DNA from: Hyphomicrobiales bacterium
Lineage (GTDB): Bacteria; Pseudomonadota; Alphaproteobacteria; Rhizobiales; Rhizobiaceae
Length of the DNA: 64,000 bases
Direction: 5' to 3'
Assembly (NCBI GenBank): GCA_900472785.1
Contig: UCJH01000014.1
Span: forward strand, 1-64,000
The notes beneath the pieces are model-generated. The model had not been told where the DNA came from and ran no database searches. It saw nothing but the letters and a program-made list of their open reading frames with translations. This document shows positions 55,019 to 63,112 of the stretch, piece after piece (positions within the stretch are counted from its first letter, which is position 1; every line of letters starts with the position of its first letter). A program made the translations under genes and the position numbers.

Positions 55019-56347
55019 TCAGACGATCAGGAAATCACCGGCCGTCAGTTTGAGGTGGCTGTCGAGCTGCGCAATCTGGACGGCAGCCGTCTTGCCGGTC
55101 CCATCCGCATCGTAGAAAAGCCTGCCGGTCTGGCTGTCGTAGATCAGCCGGTCGTCGGCATCCAGCGCCTTCGTGCCGATGACGAAAGCCGAGGCCTTCA
55201 GGGCACCGACCGGCAGCTTCGAAAAGGCATCATGATCCAGCACCAGCCGGTCATCGACGACGTTGAAATCGGTCAACGTATCGATCGTGCCGGCGGAAGG
55301 CATGGTGTCGAACACGAACCGGTCCTTGCCGAGACCGCCGGTGAGAACATCCTTTCCGACGCCTCCGTGCAGCGTGTCATTGCCCGCGCCGCCGGAGAGC
55401 TTGTCGTTGCCGGCGCCGCCGCCAAGCACGTCGGCTCCCTCGCCCCCCGAAAGCGTGTCGTTGCCTTCGCGCCCGGTGATCCTGTCGTTTCCAGCCAGAC
55501 CATCGATCGTATCGGCAAGCGTCGAGCCGCGCAGCGTGTCTGAGCCGGCGGTCGGCCGGATATAGGCGGGATCGCCGTCATAGGTGCCGACCAGCCGGTC
55601 GAGATCGCGCTCGGGCGCTGCGAACGGAATGAACCCGTCGGCCAGCGCCATCTTGTTGAATGCATCGACGCGCGCGCTACCGTTGATGTAATCGACGACG
55701 AAGACCGGGATGCCCTTGTCGAGGAAGTCGCGTTTCAGAATGGCGATCGTCGCTTCGTCCGGCTTCAGCGGATTGTTCTCGTCCTTGTCGCCGCGATAGT
55801 AGAGATCCTCGACTGCGATGCCGCCGATGGCATCGATATAGGCCTTCTTGCGCGCGCTGTCGGCGCCGAGGTCGTCGAGGATCCAGGCGCCATTCTGCGG
55901 AATGACGAAGAAATCCGGATTGGTTTCGCGCGCATGCTTCGTCAGATCGACGACGAAATCGACCATGCGCTGCGCGGCCTGTTGCTGGTTCACCGGATCG
56001 CCGGCATGGCGGTCGGCCTTGGCGACCTCCGCCCCCCAGAAGTAATAGGCGTCGATGATGTCGAGATAGGCAGCATCGAAGCCGGCCTTGACGATGGCGT
56101 CGAGATCGCCGGTCTTCCTGTCGTTGAACATGGTGTTCTGCCATTCCTCGTCCCAGAACCGGACCTTGCGCGATTCCGGCCAGTCGGGATTGACCGGTCC
56201 GAGCCAATCCGGCGCTTCCTTGGTCAGCTTGCCCGTGGCCTTGCCGGTGGTCGTCCAGTCCTTGTCCCAGTAATCGCGGAAATCGGAGGCTTCGCCGATG
56301 GAGATATAGGAGACGACCACGGACCGCCCGCCCATACCGTCCTTCAT
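55019..56347 (-). CDS. GH114-type glycosidase with C-terminal RTX calcium-binding repeats, 5' end disrupted
   Basis: An endo-alpha-1,4-polygalactosaminidase-like (GH114) domain (VVVSYISIGEASDFRDYW, GFDAAYLDIIDAYYFW, FVIPQNGAW, AVEDLYYRG) followed by about seven RTX nonapeptides (GGxGxDxLx, for example GGAGNDKLSGGAGNDTL) and a C-terminal type I secretion-like region. The domain clearly begins further upstream: 56348-56520 in this frame reads VDNWGYQLQG and LLVIDSSRDG. That frame has no ATG, GTG or TTG; the only ATG with a ribosome site (56532, AGGAGG 13 bp before it) is in another frame that stops at 56464. A one-base shift near the start would join them, so a frameshift or assembly error is likely. 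Confidence 0.8.
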   Translation of the reverse strand: MKDGMGGRSVVVSYISIGEASDFRDYWDKDWTTTGKATGKLTKEAPDWLGPVNPDWPESRKVRFWDEEWQNTMFNDRKTGDLDAIVKAGFDAAYLDIIDAYYFWGAEVAKADRHAGDPVNQQQAAQRMVDFVVDLTKHARETNPDFFVIPQNGAWILDDLGADSARKKAYIDAIGGIAVEDLYYRGDKDENNPLKPDEATIAILKRDFLDKGIPVFVVDYINGSARVDAFNKMALADGFIPFAAPERDLDRLVGTYDGDPAYIRPTAGSDTLRGSTLADTIDGLAGNDRITGREGNDTLSGGEGADVLGGGAGNDKLSGGAGNDTLHGGVGKDVLTGGLGKDRFVFDTMPSAGTIDTLTDFNVVDDRLVLDHDAFSKLPVGALKASAFVIGTKALDADDRLIYDSQTGRLFYDADGTGKTAAVQIAQLDSHLKLTAGDFLIV

Positions 56348-56650
56348 CCGGATGATTTCGTCTGCGGTAAAGCGGCCGCCATTGGTGCCATCACGCGAGG
56401 AATCGATGACCAGCAGGTCATGGCTCGCCGAAACCAGCAGACCGACATTCTGCGGATCGCCGTTCAGCCCCTGCAGCTGGTAACCCCAGTTGTCGACGGA
56501 GACCGTGCCGGTGGATGTCTTGACTTGAGCATGACGCGGGTCCCACCTCCTGTGTCCAACGGAATGGATAGATGATGTCCGCCGGATGGATAATCGGAAT
56601 ACGCAAACAGCGTCAACGAAACCTTCGTCGCATGGCCGCGTCCCGCGCGC

Positions 56651-57901
56651 TCAAGCTCCGGTCTTTCCACCCTCGACCAGGGCGCCGGCATTGGGCATCT
56701 GCGCGCTCTTCATCTCGAAATTCTCACGCAGGTGCGGCGGCACGGTCTCGCGGAATTTCAACCGGACCGCCACGAAGACGGTATAGGCGAGCGCCGTACC
56801 CATTGCGGCATAGATGAAGGTCTTCGGCCCGAAGATCGGCGTCAGAAGTGTGATCGACAGCGGAATGATCGTGGCTGCGATCGACCAGCACATCAGAAGC
56901 GTCGAGGCTAGCGGCACGAAATCGGCAGGCGCGGTGCGGTCGTTGGCATGGGCATTGGCGATCGAATAGACCGTCTCGACGGCACCGGCAAACACCGCGA
57001 AGACCAGCATCAGCAGGATGAGGTTGGCGAAGGAGACGAACAACGCCACCACGCCGGCCAGTGCAATCAGCACGCAGACAAGGATGAGCACGATCCGTCG
57101 GTCGATACGGTCCGACAGCACGCCCATCGGATACTGGATGAAGATCAGGCCGAACTGCATCACCAGCATCAAAAGCGCCACGTCGCTCTGGCTGACGGAA
57201 TTGGCGGCGGCATAGATCGGCGTAAAACCCTGCACCGCCATCGACAGGCCGCCCGCGGCCAGAACGCCGACGAAGGCGACAGGGGAATTGCGCCAGACGA
57301 GCGGCACGTCGACACTGACCTTGCCCGGCGGGGGCGGGTTGGGCAGGCGGGTAAGTCCGATCGGCAGGATCGCCATGGTGGTGAAGAAGATGGTGAGGAT
57401 CGGCGCCAGGTTGCCCTCCGCAGGGATCTGCCCGAACAGCCAGGCGCCGAGGCCGATGGCGATGACGTAGATCATGTAGAAAAGCGACATGGCCTTGCCG
57501 CGCCAGCTGTTGGCGCTGGCATGATTGAGCCAGCTGAGCGTGATGATGAAGTTGATGTTGCCCGCCATGCCGTAGATGCCGCGGGCGAGCACCCAGAGCC
57601 AGGGCGAGACCCCGAGACTGATGAGTACCGCCGAGAGGATGACCAGCGCCATGGAGCAGGAAAAGGCCCGCGCATGGCCGACGCGGCGGATCATCGGCCC
57701 GGCGACGACGCAGCCGGCCAGGCCGCCGAAGGCAAGCGCGGTGACGGCCGCCCCGGCGACCTCCGGCGAACTGCCGCTCTTCGCCAGCATGAACGGAACA
57801 TAGGCGAACATCAGGCCATTGCCGATGCCGACACCGGCCATCGACAGCACGATGCTGGTGATCGACAGAACCGAAGACGCGGACTTCTCGGAATCGGGCA
57901 T
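56651..57901 (-). CDS. Major facilitator superfamily transporter
   Basis: A 416-residue transporter with 12 predicted helices in two halves; motif A is weak (GPMIRRVGHARAF) and a second copy is GVLSDRIDRRIVL. Substrate is unknown. It is divergent from the XRE-cupin regulator, with an inverted repeat between them, so it is likely that regulator's target. About 120 bp separate it from the GH114 gene downstream. Confidence 0.9.
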   Translation of the reverse strand: MPDSEKSASSVLSITSIVLSMAGVGIGNGLMFAYVPFMLAKSGSSPEVAGAAVTALAFGGLAGCVVAGPMIRRVGHARAFSCSMALVILSAVLISLGVSPWLWVLARGIYGMAGNINFIITLSWLNHASANSWRGKAMSLFYMIYVIAIGLGAWLFGQIPAEGNLAPILTIFFTTMAILPIGLTRLPNPPPPGKVSVDVPLVWRNSPVAFVGVLAAGGLSMAVQGFTPIYAAANSVSQSDVALLMLVMQFGLIFIQYPMGVLSDRIDRRIVLILVCVLIALAGVVALFVSFANLILLMLVFAVFAGAVETVYSIANAHANDRTAPADFVPLASTLLMCWSIAATIIPLSITLLTPIFGPKTFIYAAMGTALAYTVFVAVRLKFRETVPPHLRENFEMKSAQMPNAGALVEGGKTGA

Positions 57902-57954
57902 GCATGTCTTCCTTGCGACGCGGCGTTCATATCCGTCCTGCGGACTTTACGACA

Positions 57955-57980
57955 AGGACGCCCGTCATTTTTGGCGTCCT
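57955..57980. promoter_or_regulatory. Inverted repeat in the MFS/XRE-cupin intergenic region
   Basis: AGGACGCC (57955-57962) and GGCGTCCT (57973-57980) form a perfect 8-bp inverted repeat with 10 bp between, 54-79 bp before the MFS start. A plausible operator for the divergent regulator, or a leader hairpin. Confidence 0.4.
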
Positions 57981-58115
57981 GTTGCAAAGCAGCTTGAGAC
58001 CGACCTTATCCCCTGCTGCCGGTGCGACATTGTCGCCGGAGCGGCATGGCGGGATTTTATTTTTCTGGCCGGGCAATCTCTTGACTCCACTATAGGACTA
58101 TATAATTCTCATATC

Positions 58116-58703
58116 ATGGAAAAAATGCTTGATGATCTCGAAAGCAATATCGGTGCGCGCGTCCGCGCCATCCGCCTCGAACAGGACCTGACGCTGGATG
58201 AGCTGGCACTGCACTCCGGGGTGAGCCGGGCGATGATCTCGCGCATAGAACGCGGCGAAGCGAGCCCGACGGCCCAGCTTCTCGCCCGGCTGTGCAGCGC
58301 CCTCGGCACGACGCTGTCGCGCTTCTTCGCCTTTCAGGACGCGCCGGCAAACCCGTTGTCGCGCCGGGCGGAGCAGCGCAGCTGGCGCGATCCGGACACC
58401 GGCTATGTGCGCCGCGCGGTTTCGCCGGAAGGCATGGCCACCCCGGTGGATATCGTCGCCGTGGATTTTCCGCCCGGCGCGCGCGTGGTTTTCGATCCGC
58501 ATCCGCCGGATGCCGAAATGACGCAGCACATCTGGCTGTTCGAGGGACGGCTGACGATGACGAGCGCCGGGGAAACCTATGCGCTGGAGCCCGGCGACTG
58601 CCTGTTCATGCCGCTGGGACACGGGCACAGCTTCCACAACCCCCATTCCGAACCGGCCCGCTATGCCGTCATTCTCAACCGCAGGACCCTGAAGACACGA
58701 TGA
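58116..58703 (+). CDS. XRE family regulator with C-terminal cupin domain
   Basis: A 195-residue regulator. An N-terminal HTH (LTLDELALHSGVSRAMISRIERGEASPT, residues about 25-52) is joined to a cupin sensor domain (HIWLFEGRLTM, LEPGDCLFMPLGHGHSFHNP). ATG 58116 starts only about 10 bp after TATAAT (58101-58106), so the transcript may be almost leaderless. Its stop overlaps the acetyltransferase ATG. It probably controls itself, the acetyltransferase and the divergent MFS gene. Confidence 0.92.
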   Translation: MEKMLDDLESNIGARVRAIRLEQDLTLDELALHSGVSRAMISRIERGEASPTAQLLARLCSALGTTLSRFFAFQDAPANPLSRRAEQRSWRDPDTGYVRRAVSPEGMATPVDIVAVDFPPGARVVFDPHPPDAEMTQHIWLFEGRLTMTSAGETYALEPGDCLFMPLGHGHSFHNPHSEPARYAVILNRRTLKTR

Positions 58704-59245
58704 CCGATCCTCGCATCCGTATCCTGACCGAAGACCAGACCCGGCAGGCACTGCCTGCCCTGGCGGACATTCTCGTCGATTGCGTCGAAGGCGGCGCATC
58801 CGTCGGGTTCCTCGCACCCTACACGCAGGCGGACGCCCTGTCCTTCTGGGACGGCGTCCGGGCATCCGTCGGACAGCAGGCGACCGTGCTGCTGGCTGCC
58901 GAAGTCGATGGCGAAATCCTGGGGACGGTGCAGCTCGGGGTCAAACTGCCGCCAAACCAGCCGCATCGCGCCGATCTGAAGAAGCTGCTGGTGCACCGGC
59001 GGGGGCGCGGCCTTGGCCTCGCGCGCGCATTGATGGAAGCCGCGGAAGCCCAGGCGGCGGGGATGGGCAGGCACGTTCTGGTTCTCGATACCGCCACCGA
59101 AAGCCCGGCCGAGGCGATCTACGAAAGGCTTGGCTGGAGCCGCGTCGGCGTCATTCCGGACTATGCGATGATGCCGGACGGCAGCTATTGCGGCTCGACT
59201 TTCTTCTACAAGCGGGTGGAGCGTGCGGAGCCCGCAAACGGGTAG
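58700..59245 (+). CDS. GNAT family N-acetyltransferase
   Basis: A 181-residue acetyltransferase. The acetyl-CoA loop is VHRRGRGLGLARALM, followed by VLDTATESPAEAIYERLGWSR. Relatives acetylate small amines such as antibiotics or amino acids; the substrate is unknown. It overlaps the regulator gene by 4 bp (ATGA), so regulator, acetyltransferase and the divergent exporter could form a small-molecule resistance module. Confidence 0.92.
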   Translation: MTDPRIRILTEDQTRQALPALADILVDCVEGGASVGFLAPYTQADALSFWDGVRASVGQQATVLLAAEVDGEILGTVQLGVKLPPNQPHRADLKKLLVHRRGRGLGLARALMEAAEAQAAGMGRHVLVLDTATESPAEAIYERLGWSRVGVIPDYAMMPDGSYCGSTFFYKRVERAEPANG

Positions 59246-59396
59246 AAAGCCTCTTCCGGCCATCCTTGATCGTGCCCAAAAATGTCCCGACCATCACGCT
59301 GAAAAACCGCCGTTTTGGCGCCCCTCGCCATTTCGCATGAAAAGGCTTCGTGATAGGCGAATATTAGCCTGTCGGCGTATAACCAGAGGGAACCCC

Positions 59397-59774
59397 ATGA
59401 CGACCATTTCGACCCGTGCGCGCCTTGTCGCCCTGTCCGTATTGATGCTTGCCGGTGGCCTGCAGTCAGCGGCTGCCGCGGATGTCACCTTCCAGATGAA
59501 AAACAGCCATCCGAACGCCGTGGAGCTCGAACTCTACAGCCAGGATCGAGAGCATGTCTGGCCGGGCAACAATCAGGTCTATTATCTCGATGACGGCGAG
59601 ACCAAGCAGATTCCGCTGTCCTGCGACGAAGGCGAGAAGATCTGCTACGGCGCTTGGATTTCCGGCGACAAGGCCACCTATTGGGGGACGGGCCCGGAGA
59701 ACGCGGAAACCTGCGACGATTGCTGCTACACCTGTGAAGGCGGCACCACGGAAGAAATCAACCTGACGGAATAG
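59397..59774 (+). CDS. Cysteine-containing secreted protein of unknown function
   Basis: A 125-residue protein with a signal peptide (about 1-28, cleavage after AAA-AD). The mature part begins VTFQMKNSHPNAVELELYS, a beta-sandwich-like start, and has six cysteines (LSCDEGEKICYG, ETCDDCCYTCEGG), probably disulphide bonded in the periplasm. The family is not recognised. The start ATG 59397 is fixed by the signal peptide; the frame is open upstream to 59223. Confidence 0.7.
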   Translation: MTTISTRARLVALSVLMLAGGLQSAAAADVTFQMKNSHPNAVELELYSQDREHVWPGNNQVYYLDDGETKQIPLSCDEGEKICYGAWISGDKATYWGTGPENAETCDDCCYTCEGGTTEEINLTE

Positions 59775-59827
59775 TCAGGATGCAAGGCCGAGGCGCTCCG
59801 CAAGGACGGGGCGCTTCTAGGACCGTC

Positions 59828-60538
59828 TCACCGCGGATGCCGGGCAAAGCCCTTGACCAGGATCGGCCCGGTCGGACGACCGGTGGGTGAGCCACCGGCC
59901 TGCTCGATGGTGATTTCATACAATTGCGCTTCCTGCGGCTGCGGCAGATCCGGACCGTCCAACGTCATGGTCTGCGACTGCGGCAGCAGCCCCAGAGAAA
60001 TCGGCCCCATCTCCTTCGACGGCAGCGTCCAGACCTGCATGATGCGGCCCTTGGGCACATCGAATTCGGCCAGCGGCGTGATCCGCGCCGAGGCATTGCC
60101 GAAATCCTCCACCAGAACCAGCGGTTCCCCGGCGGCATTCAGCAACACCGCGACGACCTGCGGCTCTGGCCTGACCATCAGGCTGTAGCCGAGACCGATC
60201 GCCAGCAGCAGCGACGCGGCCATGCCGGCAAGTGCTGTCCAGCGCCAAGCCTTCTCCCGATTGTCGTTTGCCGGGGCCGTCCCGCTGTGGACAGGAGTTT
60301 GCGCCTGGGTGGCGCCATCCAGCCCCGAGGCGATCCGATCCCAGAGGCCATCCGCCTCAGTTGCGGGATGTCCCAGGAGATCAAGCGCCAGGAACCGCTC
60401 GCGGCTTGCGGCGACGGCGGCGCGCAGAGCAACATTGCTTTCGATGCGAGCCTCCACGCGGGCGTGCGCATCGCCATCCAGAAGGCCGAGCACGTATTCG
60501 TCGGCCAGTTCGTCGATATTTTCCGCAGGGCCGCTCAT
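59828..60538 (-). CDS. Anti-sigma factor, RskA type
   Basis: A 236-residue protein with a short N-terminal anti-sigma region (DELADEYVLGLLDGDAHARVE) lacking the zinc-binding His-Cys-Cys motif, one membrane helix (about 106-128, ALAGMAASLLLAIGLGYSLM), and a periplasmic RskA domain (VWTLPSKEMGPISLGLLP). It would hold the sigma factor until a signal causes proteolysis. Its ATG overlaps the sigma stop by 4 bp. Confidence 0.93.
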   Translation of the reverse strand: MSGPAENIDELADEYVLGLLDGDAHARVEARIESNVALRAAVAASRERFLALDLLGHPATEADGLWDRIASGLDGATQAQTPVHSGTAPANDNREKAWRWTALAGMAASLLLAIGLGYSLMVRPEPQVVAVLLNAAGEPLVLVEDFGNASARITPLAEFDVPKGRIMQVWTLPSKEMGPISLGLLPQSQTMTLDGPDLPQPQEAQLYEITIEQAGGSPTGRPTGPILVKGFARHPR

Positions 60539-61086
60539 GCCATGCACTCCCGGAGCGAGGCGAGGCCGCGGCGCACCCAGGCCTTGGCGGTGCCGAGCGG
60601 CACCTGCAGGCGGCCGGCGATCTCGCCGTGGGTATAGCCCGAGATGTACGCCATCAGAATGCTTTTCCGCTTGGTTTCGTCGAGGCGCGACAGGCATGCG
60701 CGCAGGCGATCATGCTGTTCGAGGTCGCTCCAGACATTGACGGCATGCTCGAAGTGCGCGGCATCCTGCAGTTCGGCGAGGCTGTCGGCATCGGTCAGTT
60801 CGATCCGCCGCCCATCCCGCAGCATGTTGAGGGCGCGGTTGCGGGCGATCGCGTAGATCCACCCCCGTGCCGAGCCGCGCTCCGGCGCATATTGCGCGGC
60901 CTTGGTCCAGATCACGATGAAAGCCTCCTGGACGACATCTTCCGCCAGATCGCGGCGCCGCAGGATGCGCTGCGCGACCGTGACCATCCGGCCGCCTTCC
61001 ATGTCGAAGATTTGCCGAAGCGCATCGCGATTGCCGCGCGCGCAGCCGGCGAGCGCATCCGCCAGTGTCTTCTGGTCATCCTGCAT
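60535..61086 (-). CDS. ECF RNA polymerase sigma factor
   Basis: A 183-residue ECF sigma. Region 2 includes DLAEDVVQEAFIVIWTKA and GWIYAIARNRALNMLRD; region 4 is YTHGEIAGRLQVPLGTAKAWVRRGLASLR. It forms an operon with the RskA-type anti-sigma. Start ATG 61086 gives a normal length; the frame extends to 61215. The DUF4394 gene diverges, and is a probable target. In the 297 bp between (61087-61383) I could not recognise a certain ECF promoter. Confidence 0.94.
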   Translation of the reverse strand: MQDDQKTLADALAGCARGNRDALRQIFDMEGGRMVTVAQRILRRRDLAEDVVQEAFIVIWTKAAQYAPERGSARGWIYAIARNRALNMLRDGRRIELTDADSLAELQDAAHFEHAVNVWSDLEQHDRLRACLSRLDETKRKSILMAYISGYTHGEIAGRLQVPLGTAKAWVRRGLASLRECMA

Positions 61087-61383
61087 CGTCGTCCCGCTGC
61101 CTCTCCCCGGAAGGGCTTGTTCCCTGCACGGCACGAAGCTAGTGCCCCTGCCGGCCATCGGCAAGCCAAAGGGCAGCAGCGTTGCATCCGACGGGCTTTG
61201 GTTCTGTGCGTCCATGAACGATTTACACGCGGGACGGTCGCCCGGATGCGGAGGTTACAAAAATAATCCGAAAATAAATTTCACGCGGCTGCATCCAGAT
61301 CGCCGCCCCCGGTGTCTCCCAAGTGGAAGGCAGACCGCAAAGGCCTGCCTCTACCAAAGAAATCACGAAAAAGGAGACTTGGG

Positions 61384-62172
61384 ATGACCACCATCAAGAC
61401 CGCACTGATCGCCTCGACCGTATTCGTGGGCAGCGCCGGGGCAGGGTTTGCCGCTCCGGTCCTCGGCCTGACCGGGGAAAAGACCCTGGTGATGTTCGAC
61501 ACCGCCAGCCCGGCTGTGACCAAGAGCATGGACGTGACCGGCGTCGACAGCCTCGTCGGCATCGATTTCCGCCCAGGCACAAAAACCGTTATCGGCGTGA
61601 CGGCGGACAGCACGATCGTCTCGATCGATCTCGCGACCGGCGCTGCCACCGAAGTCGCCAAGATGAACACGCCGCTTGCGATCGACGACGCTCCGGTTGT
61701 CGTCGATTTCAATCCGATGGCCGACCGGTTGCGCTTCATGACCGGAACCACCAACCACCGCGTCCATCCCGATACCGGCGAAGTGACGGTCGACGGCTCG
61801 CTCGCCTTCGAAGAGGGCGACATGCACAAGGGCGAGACGCCGAACATCGTGGCCGCCGCCTACATCAATTCCTTCGGCAAGCCGGAAAAGACCGGAATGT
61901 TCAACATCGATGCAACGATCGGCGGGCTGATCCAGCAGACGAAGCCGAATGACGGCACGCTGAAGGCCATCGGCAAGCTCGGCATCGAGGGCGCCGCAGC
62001 CACCTATGCACTCGACGTGCAGACCACCGAAGACGGCGCCAACACCGCATGGCTCGTCAACGGCACCAAGCTTTACACGGTCAACCTGGAAACCGGAGCG
62101 GCAACGGCAGCTGGCGAGATCACCGGAGCGTCCGGCGATATCCGCGACATCACCGTGTTGCCGGCCATGTAA
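61384..62172 (+). CDS. Exported DUF4394 domain protein
   Basis: A 262-residue exported protein: signal peptide of about 23 residues (cleavage after GFA), then a beta-propeller-like DUF4394 domain with repeated LVGIDFRPGTKTVIGVTADS, VDFNPMADRLRFMT and RVHPDTGEV segments. The function is unknown. AAGGAG precedes ATG 61384; the frame is open to 61312. It diverges from the ECF sigma/anti-sigma pair, a context that suggests an envelope-stress role. Confidence 0.85.
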   Translation: MTTIKTALIASTVFVGSAGAGFAAPVLGLTGEKTLVMFDTASPAVTKSMDVTGVDSLVGIDFRPGTKTVIGVTADSTIVSIDLATGAATEVAKMNTPLAIDDAPVVVDFNPMADRLRFMTGTTNHRVHPDTGEVTVDGSLAFEEGDMHKGETPNIVAAAYINSFGKPEKTGMFNIDATIGGLIQQTKPNDGTLKAIGKLGIEGAAATYALDVQTTEDGANTAWLVNGTKLYTVNLETGAATAAGEITGASGDIRDITVLPAM

Positions 62173-62367
62173 CAGAAGCCTGATAATCGCGCACCAACAG
62201 CCGGATCGCCGTAGGGCGGCGGTCCGGCGATTTCACAGTCGTTTCATTTTTGCGGTCATTTGCGGGAAATATTGCAAGTTTTTTTGATCGCCGCCGTTCG
62301 CCCTTCATCTTCCCGCCGCAATCGATAGTATGAAGCAAAGTGAGCACCAATGGGGACTATCGATTCC

Positions 62368-63033
62368 ATGATCAAGAAATTTGCCGTCCTGGCCGTCGCC
62401 GCCATCTATCTGTCCGGATGCACCACGACCGATCCGTATACCGGTGAGCAGAAGATGTCGAACACCGCCGGCGGTGCGCTGATCGGCGCGGGCCTTGGCG
62501 CTGCGACAGGCCTTCTGGTCGGCGGAAGCGCTGCCGGACGGCGTGACGCGGCGCTTGTCGGCGCCGGCATCGGCGCGCTCGGCGGCGGCCTGATCGGCAA
62601 TTACATGGACAGCCAGGAATCCGAACTGCGCGCACAGCTGCAGAACACCGGCGTTTCCGTCACCCGCGTCGGCGACCGCATCGTCCTGAACATGCCGGAA
62701 AACATCACCTTTGCCACCGACCAGGACCAGATGAACCCGCGCGCCTATCCGACGCTCGATTCCGTCGCAATCGTGCTGCGCAAGTTCAACAAGACGCTGA
62801 TCGATGTCGATGGCCACACCGATTCGACCGGCAGTGCTGGCCACAACCAGGACCTTTCGGAACGACGCGCCATATCGGTCGCCAATTATCTCGGCTCGCG
62901 CGGCGTCGACCAGCGCCGCATGTCGGCCGTCGGCTACGGCCCCGACCGGCCGATCACGTCGAATGCCAGCCCCGAGGGGCGCGCGCAGAACCGCCGCGTC
63001 GAAATCTCGATCGCGCCGATCAAGGAAGGCTGA
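62368..63033 (+). CDS. OmpA family lipoprotein with glycine zipper
   Basis: A 221-residue outer membrane lipoprotein. MIKKFAVLAVAAIYLSGC gives a lipobox with Cys18. Residues 35-80 are a glycine-zipper segment (GGALIGAGLGAATGLLVGG), and residues about 100-215 are an OmpA C-terminal peptidoglycan-binding domain (VDGHTDSTGS, LSERRAISVANYL, NRRVEI). It tethers outer membrane and wall, like YiaD. ATG 62350 is upstream in frame but spoils the signal peptide. A terminator follows. Confidence 0.93.
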   Translation: MIKKFAVLAVAAIYLSGCTTTDPYTGEQKMSNTAGGALIGAGLGAATGLLVGGSAAGRRDAALVGAGIGALGGGLIGNYMDSQESELRAQLQNTGVSVTRVGDRIVLNMPENITFATDQDQMNPRAYPTLDSVAIVLRKFNKTLIDVDGHTDSTGSAGHNQDLSERRAISVANYLGSRGVDQRRMSAVGYGPDRPITSNASPEGRAQNRRVEISIAPIKEG

Positions 63034-63054
63034 TCAGTCTTTTTTCGCCTTTGC

Positions 63055-63086
63055 AAAGCCGGTCCCGAAAGAGGCCGGCTTTTTTG
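63055..63086 (+). terminator. Terminator after the OmpA family gene
   Basis: AAAGCCGG (63055-63062) and CCGGCTTT (63075-63082) form an 8-bp stem, followed by a T run on plus. It lies 22 bp after the stop. On minus the sequence after the hairpin is also T-rich (TTTGC), so it may serve the convergent gene too. Confidence 0.85.
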
Positions 63087-63112
63087 TTTTGGATCGACGG
63101 AAACCCGAAAAG

